Positions 22,096-33,949 are shown, counted from the stretch's first letter. The stretch is 64,000 bases of DNA from Nematopogon swammerdamellus (GCA_946902875.1 OX336343.1:17469596-17533595), one strand, 5' to 3'. The notes: a model not told the origin generated them from the sequence alone. Program-made: numbers and translations.

Positions 22096-22146
22096 TGTGC
22101 TACCACCTAGTACGGGGCAAGGGAAGAGACCTACAATTTTACACCG
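22096..22146 (-). repeat. SINE-A fragment
   Basis: 'taccacctagtacggggcaa' then 'gggaagagacctacaattt', the joint between body and tRNA-like head as at 29448-29492. Confidence 0.55.
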
Positions 22147-22175
22147 GTTCCGAAAGGTGAAGCAGCAGCTATACA

Positions 22176-22290
22176 CGTAAATGTTCCTGTCGGAATAAAA
22201 CTCATTGGCGCATGTCGGCCTGATTCGAACCTTCGACCCAGAGAACAAGAGTCCAAGTCAAGACAGCGCCGACCACCGTCCGCCTAACGC
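22176..22290 (-). repeat. SINE-T, tRNA-like repeat
   Basis: The minus strand holds a B box (ggttcgaatc, 22231-22222) followed by 'cgccaatgag'. A relative lies at 23476-23590. This is a tRNA-derived SINE head rather than a tRNA: no cloverleaf closes. Confidence 0.55.
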
Positions 22291-22404
22291 TGCATGAAAT
22301 TGACGCAGCGGGTCAAATGTTTCGGAAAACACATTTTAGCGGACAAATGCGCCTGTTCCTTGTCGGTGATTAGCCTGTCGGCAGTTCTCGCGTCGTCGGC
22401 TGCG

Positions 22405-22951
22405 GCCCTTCCGGCCGCGAGGTTCGATCGCGGAGTTCGATTGATCGAACCACGTGGATCATAAATTCTTTGTGGTTCGATTGTTTAAGCGAACTAATCT
22501 AAACCTTATTATTTAAGTGCTCATGGTTCGATTGATCGAACCACGCGGGTCAGAAATTCTTTGTATATCGATTGTTTAAGCGAACTAAGCTGAGCCTTAG
22601 TTTAAAAGTGATCATGCTTCGAGAGATCGAACCACATTAAATTTGTCCTAGTTTATTTTGATTCTAACTTAATTATTCTTTTTTCCAAATCAGTTAGTTA
22701 TTTTCTCGAAATGAACTTTTTTTTCTAGCATTCACTAATGTTTTCGGCAAGTAGGTATCATAAAAAAAATTGTTTAAGAGTAGTACACAATTTGCAATAC
22801 ATCCTAGTAGTTCGATCAATCGAACCATCAGGACCTAAATTTCGTACAGGTTAAATCGACTGAAATTTATCGAACTACGAAGAATCAAGAATCCTCGCTG
22901 TTCGATTGATCGAACCATCGGGGCGCGATCGAACCTCGCGGCCGGAAGGGC
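22405..22951. mobile_element. TIR element rich in a palindromic subterminal motif
   Basis: Perfect 28-bp TIRs, 22405-22432 and 22924-22951 (gcccttccggccgcgaggtt...). The 4-bp flanks tgcg (22401-22404 and 22952-22955) may be the target duplication. Inside, ttcgattgatcgaacca or close variants occur at about 22436, 22525, 22617, 22811 and 22901, plus partial copies. Two of them begin tandem units of about 90 bp. No transposase. Superfamily unassigned; hAT- and P-type elements also use clustered subterminal motifs. Confidence 0.75.
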
Positions 22952-22955
22952 TGCG

Positions 22956-23475
22956 GCGGGACGCGAGACGCACCCCGCCGCCGCCGCCCTTCCTGCCATT
23001 TACGGCCTGAACACGACGATTTTACGTTGAAAATGGCGTTCCCGACATTTCTTACTAACGACGCATAAAAAAAATGAATTAAAAAAAAAAAAAAATTAAC
23101 ACTTGCTTTAAAATTAAACCTTCGTTACTGTTATAATTGTTAATACTGTTCTATATTTATTTATATTTAAATAAATCAAATATTGTAAAATCCGATTGAA
23201 CAATGTGTAAAACTTTTGCAGGACGGCACCTCAGCTTTTCAGTCACTTCTTGTGCTCGTATATTTTAATATCACTTGTTTGAAAATCAATACATGTTTAA
23301 AGGTATTGTCAAAACATCTATAATAAATAATACACTTTATACCACTTAATGTGTGGCAAGGGCGGGCTTATTGCCTTAGGCAATTTCCTCCAGTCAACCC
23401 GGTGGACCTAAATTTTTACATGGAATTCGAACCATGGAGCAGTGGGTGAAGTAAGAAGAAGAAGAAGTAAGAAGA
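22956..23475. other. No gene; tRNA-like trace
   Basis: (CCG)n-rich to about 22995, then AT-rich. 'gaattcgaacca' near 23423 resembles an inverted B box. Nothing else recognised. Confidence 0.35.
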
Positions 23476-23590
23476 AGAGCACGTAAATGTTTTCATATCA
23501 GAAAAAACTCATTGGTACATGCCGGTTGGATTCGAACCTCGGACCTCTCGCAAGAGAGTCCGACGCCAAGGCCACCCGCCGCATCTACAC
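23476..23590 (-). repeat. SINE-T, tRNA-like repeat
   Basis: B box ggttcgaatcc at 23538-23528 (minus), then 'ggcatgtaccaatgag'. Same family as 22176-22290. Confidence 0.6.
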
Positions 23591-23702
23591 ACTGAACAAA
23601 AGAAATTAGAGCAGGAAAGTCGTCTTACGTCTGTTGAAAAGGTTTATAAGAAGATAGAATACGTCTGTATAGCGAAAGGTAAATAGATAATATTATATTT
23701 TG

Positions 23703-24028
23703 TTTTTTTTTTATGGAAACTGACACGGTTGGCTACATCACCTACAACATCCGTGATGTAAGCCCATAACACCGGGTGAACTTGGTGCCACGTCAGTGCT
23801 TCCCTTCGTTCGTGCCGGCTACACTGAACTGGACGGAAAACACGAACTATTTACATAGCCGTTTCGACCGACCTTTCATCCAGTGCGGTGGTACCAACCC
23901 AGGCGGGCTAAACCCTACCACCTAGTGATATAAGAAGGGAGCCATATCCCTTAGTCGCCTTTTACGACATACACGGGGAGAGATGCAGTGGGGCTATTCT
24001 TTTAAAGTACCGGCCCCACACGGTACAA
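23703..24028 (-). repeat. SINE-A, second type of head, near full length
   Basis: Poly-T, inverted tail and body, then the complete second head to 'ggccccacacggtaca'. It forms an inverted pair with the copy at 24604-24946. Confidence 0.9.
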
Positions 24029-24603
24029 TAAAATAATAATAATAAAATAATAACGGTAAAATAATATTATATTTTAATTTAAAAATAACATCACAACTGA
24101 ATCTAACCCAATTGAATCTAATACAGCCACAGCTAAGGCATTCGCGTACACCACTAGAAGAGCGATCCACTTTTTTCAGCAAAGAGCGCCGAATTACCTC
24201 CGTTTTCGTAAACATCATCCTATTTATTTAATTACCCGTAATTCCAGACTCAAAGAGGAGCAGCGGGGAAGACGGGCAACACAGAGGCGCCAGATGTGTC
24301 GAGTTATATCAAATAAACGGCTCATTCTTTGTGAGATTAAGCAGACAAACAGGTTGGGTTGAGGCTGTCTGGAGCAGCCATTTGACATATGCCTAAGAGT
24401 CTGGGTGATGACATATTATGTCATGTTTTTTTTTTTGGACAAAGTGTACTGGTTGTTCCGCCCGAAAGTAGTAATATAGCCTATAACCATCACATGACAG
24501 ATTGCACTAATGAAAATGACTCATCTTATTGGTTGAATTTTATATTATGAGAGAGAAGACAAGAAGATGGAGAAGAGATTATCGAATGCAAAGATATACC
24601 GTG
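24029..24603. other. Spacer between inverted SINE-A copies
   Basis: No coding signal. It would be the loop if the flanking copies paired in a transcript. Confidence 0.5.
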
Positions 24604-24946
24604 TTGTACCGTGTGGGGCCGGTACTTTCAAAGAATAGCCCCACTGCATCTCTCCCCGTGCATGTCGTAAAAGGCGACTAAGGGATATGACTCCCTTCTT
24701 ATATTACTAGGTGGTAGGGTTTAACCCGCCCGGGTTGGTACCACCGCACTGAATGAAAGGTCGGTCGAAACGGCTATGTAAATAGTTTGTGTTTTCCGTC
24801 CAGTTCAGTGTAGCCGGCACGACCGAAGGGAAGCACTGACGTGGCACCAAGTTCACCCGGTGTTATGGGCTTACATCACGGACGTTGTAGGTGATGTAGC
24901 CAACCGTGTCAGTTTCGATAAAAAAAAAAAAAAAAAAAAAAAAAAA
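24604..24946 (+). repeat. SINE-A, second type of head, full length
   Basis: 'ttgtaccgtgtggggccggt' head, 'gtcgtaaaaggcgactaagg', shared body, and a 27-base A-tail (24920-24946). The long tail suggests a recent insertion. Confidence 0.92.
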
Positions 24947-27900
24947 TACGGCGGGCCGGCTAATTCTTTATCTTTGATCGAATGTGTATGTATAAAATTG
25001 ACTTTGTTTTATCTAATTTTGTTGCATTATCAAAGGTGCCTACGATTAAGTATGTAAGTACATAATTATGTAGGTGTTATGTGCGTATCAAACTGAACAA
25101 ATAAGGAAACAAAAAAACAAGAGCTAATAAATTGAGCAAATAATAAAATATTAAACTGTGCAAACAAAACAGCGGGCCAACAAAATGTAGACATATGCAA
25201 AAAGCAGCCAACTTGGTCGAATCTTAAGAACGCTTCATACGGTTAGTTAGATCTCAGGAAAATTGCGTTTGCCAGGAGCGAGTTCCCGCTCATTCCCTGC
25301 CACTTTTGTGTAACGAGACATGCGCACTTTTATTTTTCCTTCATTGCGTCCTCTTTATTGGTGTTAGCATTATTTTCTAAATGTTATTATTGTCTAAGGG
25401 AACAGAGGCAATAAAATCGTGGAATTTATCGAGTCAAGTGATATTGCTTTTTGGTTATTTCATACCTATTTAGTTCATTGAGTATTTATTGGCTATGTTG
25501 TTCAGCACCGAACTAAATGCTCTAGTAGATCAGTGAAGTTTAGTACAACTAAAGTGATTCTTACATTGTAAGTTGAACTTTAAAGGTTTTATAGTCATTA
25601 TAGTTAATCTCGTATAGTTATCCGGTTTAGTTGTCAAATACAGAAAAGTGTGAACATTAAATTTAATAATTCAAGAGAACACTAAGCTTTACTTTAATAG
25701 CATGCAATGCGGTCCTCAGTCTACAGCAAATACATTTAAATCTAATTTTAATGCGTACGTGCCTCGGAACCCAAACCTCTTCCCTCCGGTACAGTCGCAC
25801 AATAAATACATACCCTTCCTTAGTGCAAGTCTTAAGTACTAGTCGTAGATGATTTTTTTTTGTTAGAAATATCGGCAATTGTAGTTTTTAGCGGCGAAAA
25901 GTCCTCCTGGTTCCGTACCGCTGAAGGCCGGTAGCACTGGAGGAATTGATGGTGGATGTCCAGCAGTCTAAGGATACGCGCTGACTGACTTGAGTTTTTA
26001 GTATTTTCAATTTCAACAAATGCATCAGTATAAATAACAAAAGGTAATGACTGCGGCTAAATATGCCATAGGAATATTCAAATTAGGTCCGCTTTATGTA
26101 CCGTACGTCAGTTACTACTCCAGAAAATATTGAATACTATATTTAGAAAATATTGAAAATTATTTATATTTAAAGCACGATAGCCACACACGATATCAGC
26201 TCAGCCACCTCGCTATACGAACGCTAACGGCACGGAATCACTTCGCGAAATGGTCATTCATTTTATTCTCAAATGTAATATCAGAGAGCATACGTCAAAT
26301 TCTGCAACATTTGCACAAGAATACGTCTCGCAAACTGCGACAGCTCGTTCGGAATTAACGAGGACAGTTGCCATATTTCATATTTACCCAGATTGAATTA
26401 ATGCGACTTGCCCCATCGCCCCCGACTCTCCTCGCGACGTCGACGTGTCGGCGCGTCTAATGACATCGCGAGTTTTCCGTCTGTCATATGTCCCCCTGGC
26501 CTATGCTGAGTTCAACTGGTCCTTAGTCAGCGTTTTGGATAAATAGGAAGAGACATGATGTCTTAGCTGCCTTTGTAACGGAAACGAGACAGCGGACGGT
26601 GTGGCACGTCAGAAGGCACACGTTGAAACGAAAGTGGATATCATTGTTGCAATCCATAAACTTTTATGGGAATCATTGACATGACATCTAACTCCATGAG
26701 GAACTTGGTGTAGTGGACCAGCATTATGGGAGTATCAGGTGAAGTATTAATATAACCATCTCAGCACGGACAATGAGTTCGGTGGTCGATGCATTTCAGT
26801 TTCCATAAAAAAATATGACATACAGATACATACAGATAACCGATTTCTCGACACTGGTTGAATTTAATAATCTTGTGAGAAGTAACGGAGTCCAAAAAGT
26901 GACATTCCGCCTGGACTGGTAGGAATGTTGTCGCACAATTCGACATCCAACTCAACACAATACTAGTTCACGGCTCATCAGAGTCACTTTCGACGAATAC
27001 TCACGGATTCGACTCGAGCAACGGAAAATAAAGGAATGGAACAGAAGTGTGGCATCGTGTTAGTGGGGCCGTTCTTGTATAATGACAATTTCATGGACAA
27101 TTAAAACGTATCGGTCGCGCATCATTCGATAGAAGTAACGAAAAAACATTTGTACGATTTTAGAAAGTTTGGTCAAATTGTAAAGTTTAATTGTTGATTT
27201 TTGTGTACCTACACATTTTTGCAATCAAAACAAAAAAAAAACTTCATAAATACAACAATTTTGTATATTTTGGTTATTGAAAGAGAATTGATATTGATTG
27301 AATTGATCACTAGCGTAAGTACCGCCGCGGCGGCGGCGGTGCGGGGCCCCAGCGGCGAATGTCTGTTCCTACATAATATATAATAATTAAAAAGCAAATT
27401 TTATTTGCCTTGTTATTTAAATATTAGTATACATGTTTTTTTCTGAAATGTTTTTAGATACCTATAGAAAATTTTGTTCGATGATTAAAAAATATTTAGA
27501 AAGGTCATCGGGTTTCCGATTTACATTCAAATTTACAAATTTCAACGGTAATTCTAATTATTAGTAAAACACACTAAAAATTAAGGCCCTCTTTTCAGTG
27601 TCAGCGTCGACGTCGCCATTGTCGGGGACCGGGCTCGTGCCCCATGTGCCCTTATGGAAGAGAATTCCCTGAAAACGTGATAGTTTTTCTTATAAATTAT
27701 CCATTCCTTTGTCTCAAGGTAATTTTTCATTGTAAATGTATACGTTTTAAAAATCTTGTTAAGATTATCAAAGTATACATTGATATGCAAATTAAAAGGT
27801 ATGTTTTAATAAAGTTATTTTAGAACTCAGTTGAAAGATTGTGAAAATTCAAACTTATTACTTTTCACAAGGTATTTGTATGCAAAAATATTCTTCTTCG

Positions 27901-28430
27901 ATATGAATCGAGCTCTGGCGTCAAAAGGAAAAGGAATTCCCCAGTAGTCCATAGTTCCCCGACCACTCGCACAACACGGGACGGCGCGGCGCGGGGGCGC
28001 GGCGGACTCGCGGACAAGTTTTAATCAGAACCAAATTACAACGACGCCGACTAAAAATTAAGTTACCAAATTTGGGGTAAATAAATTTATGCGAGGGGGC
28101 TTATGACGCAACCCTTTGAGGGTTTCAAAATTGCTAGGATGAAATTACTAATAGCATAGTATAGTTATATGCTGTGGTATAGTAGAGATTGCTTACGCAC
28201 TTTCCAAAACGTTTCATTATAATAATTAATAATACTAATCATTTGATATTACAATTGGTATACATATTGATCTGATATCAGCGCATCAATAACTAATTGA
28301 TTTCATTTACTCTCTTGAAATAATTACATCAATTTTATTGTAAGCAAATTCGTGAAAATGTAAATGTGAAAGGCCGACGCCCTAAACATTAGGCTAGCCA
28401 GCGTAAAGTAGATCTACCTATATACATACC
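24947..28430. other. No gene; small LINE and SINE traces
   Basis: About 25900-25990 (+) resembles an RTE-type LINE end (TAEGR..HWRN), also seen near 33990. 26790-26812 is a bare SINE-A tail end. (CGG)n lies at about 27325-27340 and a GC-rich block at 27985-28015. The rest is AT-rich with no coding signal. Confidence 0.4.
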
Positions 28431-28563
28431 ATACGCTGCATCCCGACAATCGGGGTAAGCATAGTAGTCGGTGTTGTGCTGCAAGTACTCTTTTAAATTA
28501 CAGCACAACACCGACCACCACATTTAGCAAGTATTAGGACAAGATAACTACTACAAGATAACT
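28431..28563 (+). repeat. Rep-B fragment
   Basis: 'atacgctgcatcccgacaat', 'tcggtgttgtgctgcaagta' and 'gtattaggacaagataacta'. It abuts the head of the next SINE-A. Confidence 0.75.
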
Positions 28564-28797
28564 GTCAGCCTCGGTAGCTCAGTGGTGCGGTCGGTCGACT
28601 GTTGATAAGCAACGCTGAGCGCGGTCAGTACTTAGATGGGTTACCGCTCGACCGTTGGAGGATGACCGTGGTTCGGATTCCACGTATAACTGTAGGTCCC
28701 ATCCCTTCTTGCTTACTAGGTGTTAGGGTTCATCCCGCCCGGGTTGGTACCACCGCACTGAATGAAACGTCGGTCGAAACGGCTATGTAAATATTAA
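28564..28797 (+). repeat. SINE-A with tRNA/5S composite head, 3' truncated
   Basis: A box tagctcagtgg at 28575-28585, a 5S-like segment (gcgcggtcagtacttagatg) at about 28606-28648, and B box ggttcggattcc at 28670-28681. Then the shared body to 'ggctatgtaaata', where it is cut. Confidence 0.85.
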
Positions 28798-29234
28798 ATA
28801 CTCCCCCCTTCTAGAATTAAAGACGAGCTTGCCCTATCCGACCCTTAACAATTAAAGTATATTTCTTCACATAGTTTTACCATTTCAACCAGGAGGTCTC
28901 TACAGGTGGTTTTAAAATGGCACTAGCAAATAAATTAGCCTGCTCCAAGACGTATCTAATCACAGATTCTGTAGCAACAGGCCAATGAACTTATCCAGTC
29001 GCCATATTGCGGAAATAGGTATTCACTAGCAGCTATAGTCGCGCGAGAGAATGTGCCTGTGGCATTAGCAAGTTGCACAATATTCTCTTTAGCTCAGAAT
29101 ATCTGCAGGTAAAACAGCTGGCATTGTGTCAAAAAGAAATGCCTGCAATTTAAGGTGAAAAAGTTGCTCTATCAACATTTTTAACAGCAGACAGAGTTTA
29201 GCCTCTTGACTTTTTTTTCTCCATACAAAATCGT
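28798..29234. other. Spacer between inverted SINE-A copies
   Basis: No coding signal. Lies between the plus copy at 28564 and the minus copy at 29235. Confidence 0.45.
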
Positions 29235-29623
29235 CTTTTTTTTTATGGAAACTAACACGGTTGGCTACATCACCTACAACATCCGTGATGTCAGCCCATA
29301 ACACCGGGTGAACTAGGTGCCATGTCAGCAGTGCTTCCCTTCGATCGTGCCGGCTACACTGAACTGGACGGAAAGCACCAACTATTTACATAGCCGTTTC
29401 GACCGACGTTTCATTCAGTGCGGTGGTACCAACCCGGGCGGGTTGAACCCTACCACCGAGTAAGGTAAGAAGGGAAGGGACCTACAGTTTAACGTGGAAT
29501 CCGAACCACGGTCAGCCTCCAACGGTCGAGCGGTCACCCATCCAAGTACTGACCGCGCTCAGCGTTGCTTAACCATCAATAGCGACAGTCGACTGTCTGC
29601 GCCACTGAGCTACCGAGGCTGAC
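29235..29623 (-). repeat. SINE-A with tRNA/5S composite head, full length
   Basis: Poly-T at 29235-29244, inverted body, then on the minus strand B box 29507-29496, 5S-like segment about 29574-29531, and A box near 29614-29604. It ends at 'gaggctgac'. One of two copies complete from head to tail with this head. Confidence 0.9.
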
Positions 29624-29670
29624 GGGGTTTATGTTTTCCCAGCCCCTAAACCTTGACCTTGTACCTGTCT

Positions 29671-29962
29671 TTTTAGGGTTCCGTATCCGTCGTACGGGAC
29701 CCTGTTACTAAGCCTACGCCGCCGTCTGTCTCTCCGTCTGTCCGATAGGGCTGTATAGCCCGTTGAAATTTTAACAGAAAATGTGTTATTTATTATGGCC
29801 GATATAACAAATAATAAAAATAAGAAAAAGTAAAAAATTCACGGTGGTCCGCATACAAGAAACTAAAAAGTGTATGCGCGCCATCTAACGAAAACAGAAT
29901 GAAGCAGCGCTGACCATGGCATGGCGATACGGAACCCTCGGTGCGCGAGTTCGACTCGACTA
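29671..29962 (+). repeat. Rep-C copy
   Basis: 'ttttagggttccgtatccgt' to 'ggtgcgcgagttcgactcga'. The microsatellite is short here and the final 'ggccggttt' is missing. Confidence 0.8.
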
Positions 29963-30059
29963 ATATACGACTCCAGAGTAAAACATTGGTTATTTGAACG
30001 AAAAAAAATTTATGTTTAATTTGTTGATGTCACGAAGTTCATTGAGCTTTATTGAATCA

Positions 30060-30211
30060 CTAGCTTTTGCCCGCGGCTTCACTCGCATAGCCTATGTCCT
30101 TCCAGAAGGTCGTTTCTAAATATTGGTCAAGTATTTTTTAAATTCGGATCAGTATTTTCGGAGATTACCTCCTAGATCCAAACTTGCAAACGTTTCGTCT
30201 TCATAATACTC
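30060..30211 (-). mobile_element. Hel-E Helitron-like copy, second subtype
   Basis: The minus strand ends 'gaagccgcgggcaaaagcta g'. The interior 'aggaggtaatctccgaaaat' recurs in inverted form at 44162-44275. Confidence 0.6.
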
Positions 30212-30240
30212 GTATCATCATCATCATCATCATCATCATA
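30212..30240 (+). repeat. (ATC)n microsatellite
   Basis: Eight or more atc units, between two Helitron-like pieces. Confidence 0.8.
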
Positions 30241-30560
30241 CTAATAATAAATCTGTAAAGGATGGTCATGGAGTAAGTTACTTTGTTTTAGGAAATATTC
30301 AGTTTGTAGCCTCTATATATGATACTAAAGCTAAATTGACGATTTTTAGAAATCTTTTCTGTATGTATGTATGTATGTATGTATGTATGTTCCTCCATAA
30401 CTCTTAAAGCCATCATCCGAATTTGATGAAACTTAGTACAAGCCCATTTTACTATACGGGACACAGGATAGGCTTACTAAAATTCACTTCCGGCTACGCT
30501 AAGATGTGGCTCCCATACAAATCGAATTGTTCCAAGCGCCGAAATAAGGGCGGCGGCGGC
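30241..30560 (+). mobile_element. Hel-E Helitron-like copy, 3' replaced
   Basis: Begins 'ctaataataaatctgtaaag', as at 9330, with an internal (GTAT)n at 30360-30391. It stays homologous to 'gcgccgaaataag', then runs into (CGG)-rich DNA instead of the usual 3' end. Confidence 0.55.
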
Positions 30561-31267
30561 GGCGCGGCGCGGAGGGGGTTAGTAGCGCGTCTCGCGGAGA
30601 CTGGCAGCGCGGCGGAGGAGGCGCGGGGCGCGGGGCGCGGTGTGTGTATGCATTGTCTCGGCAGTTTCTTATTTAATTCGATTCATAATATTATGTAGGT
30701 TAACTTCGTTAGGTATCTATTTCATTAATTTTAGGTGCAAAAGTGTTGTTGCGAGTCGATGTTAGCTGAAGTTCCTATTTGATTTAAGTTAATTGATCGT
30801 ATGTTTTGTTTATTATATTGTAGGTACGTAGTGTAGTATGCGCGGAATATTAGCGAAAAGATTCTTATTTTTACCCGACTACGGCGAAGCGAAAAGGAGA
30901 GTTATGTTTTTGACCGGTATGTATGTATGTATGTATGTATGTATGTATGTATGTATGTATGTTCATCTGTTCCCTCATAAATAACTTCGAAACTACTTAT
31001 CATAATTTGACAAATGAGGTATCGTTGGATGCGTCTTGACCGTCCGCTGGTTGTCAAGATGCATCCAACGTCTATAGGCTATAGGATATGGCACCCTCTA
31101 GAGGACATAAAGTAATGATCAAAAAAAAAATTTTTTTTAATGATGCCGTGTTGGCTATCAAATGAAAGGGCTTAATTAGCACATTTCAAAAATTTATATA
31201 TTGTTAGCTTTTGCTTAATAATTTCTAAAATCAGGCCTCACTCCAAACCTACCCAAAATAAATACTA
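30561..31267. other. GC-rich block, microsatellite, no gene
   Basis: GC-rich, CpG-rich DNA to about 30640. (GTAT)n occurs at about 30917-30964. 'ggttgtcaagatgcatccaa' (31048) inversely matches 'ttggatgcgtcttgacc' (31024). Confidence 0.5.
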
Positions 31268-31762
31268 CTAATATTATAAACACGAAAGTTTGTGAATGAG
31301 TTCCGTTCAGGAAGACGATAGACCTACTCAAAGAAAGTAAGTAACTAAGGGCGAGGCCGAAGGCCGAGCTGCGTTCGGGAAGACTATAAACCTTCTCGGA
31401 GAAAGTAAGTAACAAAGGGCGAGGCCGAAGGCCGAGCTGCGTTCAGGAAGACCATAAACCTCGAAGAAAGCAAGTAACAAAGGGCGAGGCCGAAGGCCGA
31501 GCTGCGTTCAGGAAGACGATAAATTCTCGAAGACAGTAAGTAACTATGGGCGAGGCCGAAGGCCGAGATGTGTTCAGGAAGAGGATAAACGTTTTTGATG
31601 AAAGTAACTAACAAAGAAGTTACTTTCTTCGAGAAGATTTATGGTCTTCCTGAACGCAGCTCGGCCTTTGGACTCGCCCTCTGTTACTTACATTCTTCGA
31701 AAAACCTTTCCTAAACGCAGCTCGGCCTTCGGCCTCGCTCTTTTTTACTTACTTTCTTAAAG
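31268..31762. repeat. Helitron-like 5' start and minisatellite, small palindrome
   Basis: 'tactaatattataaacacga' resembles the 5' start of lepidopteran Helitron-like repeats. Units of 60-70 bp carrying 'gggcgaggccgaaggccgag' run forward to about 31610, then inverted ('ctcggccttcggcctcg') to about 31755. Confidence 0.65.
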
Positions 31763-33419
31763 ACTAGCTTTTGCCCGCGGCTTCGCTCGCGTGAAATTCG
31801 TATTTCAAAGGAAGAAAGTAAGTAACTAAGGGCGAGCTGGGTTCAGGTAAACGATATACCGTCTCGAAGAAAGTGAGCATCTTTTTGAGGCTGAAGGCGG
31901 AGTTGCGTTCAGGAAGACGATAAATCTTCTCGAAGACAGTAAGTAACTATGGGCGAGGCCGAAGGCCGAGCTGCGTTGAGGATTAACCATCTTTAAGAAA
32001 GTAAGTAACAAAGGGCGAGGCCGAAGGCCGAGCTGCGTTCAGGAAGAGGATAACCTTTTAAAAGAAAGTAAGTAACTATGGGCGAGGCCGAAGGCCGAGC
32101 TGCGTTCAGGAAGAGGATAACTTTTTCTAAGAAAGTAAGTAACAGAGGGCGAGGCCGAAGGCCGAGCTGCGTTCAGGAAAACCGAACCTTCTCGAAGACA
32201 GTAATTAACTATGGGCGAGGCCGAAGGCCGAGCTGCGTTCAGGAAGAGGATAACCTTTTCTAAGATAGTAAGTAACAGAGGGCGAGGCCGAAGGCCGAGC
32301 TGCGTTCAGGAAGACGATAAACCTTTTCGAAGACAGTAAGTAACTATGGGCGAGGCCGAAGGCCGAGCTGCGTTCAGGAAGAGGATAAACCATCTTTAAG
32401 AAGTAAGTAACAAAGGGCGAGGCCGAAGGCCGAGCTGCGTTCAGGAAGAGGATAACCTTTTCGAAGAATTTAAGTAACAGAGGGCGAGTCCGAAGGCCGA
32501 GCTGCGTTCAGGAAGACCATAAATCTTCTCGAAGAAAGTAACTTCTTTGTTACTTACTTTCTTCGAAAAGGTTTATCCTCTTCCTGAACACATCTCGGCC
32601 TTCGGCCTTGCCCATAGTTACTTACTGTCTTCGAGAATTTATCGTCTTCCTGAACGCCGCTCGGCCTTCGGCCTCGCCCTCTGTTACTTACTTTTTTCGA
32701 AAAGTTTACCCTCATGCTGGACGCAGCTCGGCCTTCGGCCTCGCTCATAGTTACTTACTGTCTTCGAAAAGATTTATCGTCTTCCTGAACGCAGCTCGGC
32801 CTTCGGCCTCGCCCTCTGTTACTTACTTTCTTCGAAAAGGTTATCCTCTTTCTGAACGTAGCTCGGCCTTCGGCCTCGCCCATAATTGCTTACTGTCTTC
32901 GAGAAGGTTTATCGTTTTCCTGAACGCAGCTCGGCCTTCGGCCTCGCCCTCTGTTACTTACTTTCTTCAAAAAGTTTACCCTCATGCTGGACGCAGCTCG
33001 GCCTTCGGCCTCGCTCATAGTTACTTACTGTCTTCGAAAAGGTTTATCGTCTTCCTGAACGCAGCTCGGCCTTCGGCCTCGCCCTCTGTTACTTACTTTC
33101 TTCGAAAAGGTTATCCTCTTTCTGAACGTAGCTCGGCCTTCGGCCTCGCCCATAATTGCTTACTGTCTTCGAGAAGGTTTATCGTTTTCCTGAACGCAGC
33201 TCGGCCATCAGCCTCGCCCTCTGTTACTTACTTTCTTCGAAAAGTTTACCCTCATCCTGAACGCAGCTCGGCCTTCGGCCTCGCCCATAGTTACTTACTT
33301 TCTTCGAAAAGGTTATCCTCTTCCTGAACGCAGCTCGGCCTTCGGCCTCGCCCTTAGTTACTTACTTTCTTCCTTTGAAATACGAATTTCACGCGAGCGA
33401 AGCCGCGGGCAAAAGCTAG
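31763..33419. repeat. Minisatellite in a 1.66-kb palindrome with Helitron-like 3' ends
   Basis: The left end 'ctagcttttgcccgcggctt' and right end 'aagccgcgggcaaaagctag' are the same Helitron-like 3' terminus, facing outward. The left arm holds about ten units with 'gaggccgaaggccgag' forward, the right arm the same units inverted; the turn is near 32540. Each unit has the core ggccgaaggcc, itself a small hairpin, and 'gaaagtaagtaac'. In the right arm a 270-bp block (32711-32980) is repeated almost exactly (32981-33250). The 239-codon frame over the right arm is a by-product of the repeat. Confidence 0.8.
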
Positions 33420-33949
33420 TTAGTTTATATAACTTTGGATATGAAAGGAAAAAAAGATAGGTACATAGATTGGACTGTCCTTTTTACACAAAATAAAAAA
33501 AATCGGATAAGGTTTAGGGGTCCGAAAAACATAATCCCCGAAAGACAATTTTGACGTAATTTGTAGGTCCTATAAGCGTCCTAGGGACTATGGCTGGCTC
33601 CGCTGAACTAGAAGATTTTTTTTATTTATAGGTTCATGTTTATATTTTTATTTTGTTAGATAGTTAAGTTTTGTTTTAGGTTAGTTTTAGTTAACATAAA
33701 TTTGTAGGTACATTAGCTGAGGGCCTGCAGTTGTCCCTCTTGCGTTGGTGGGGAGTTCGCGTGGTGAACAGAGACAGAGAGACAGCCAAATACCTAACAC
33801 ATTTACACGCGACTAACCTCTTTCTGCTCTTAACAATAAGAGACCCATCGTCAATACAGCCAGGATGTGAAACTGTCTACTGGCTAACTGTATGTTGTCC
33901 GTAAAACGTTTAACTCTGGAGCCTTCAAAAACCCAGACTGAATTGAATA
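33420..33949. other. No gene seen
   Basis: AT-rich. No domain. Confidence 0.45.

Noticed and set aside
24860..25057. Frames ending in long lysine runs
   Set aside because: Translation of the SINE-A tail and its A-run; similar frames arise at 29089-29304 and elsewhere.
32608..33327. 239-codon open frame with repeated SSAFGLAHSYLLSS-type units
   Set aside because: It lies wholly in the minisatellite right arm and is open only because the units and the 270-bp block keep the frame. No start context or domain.
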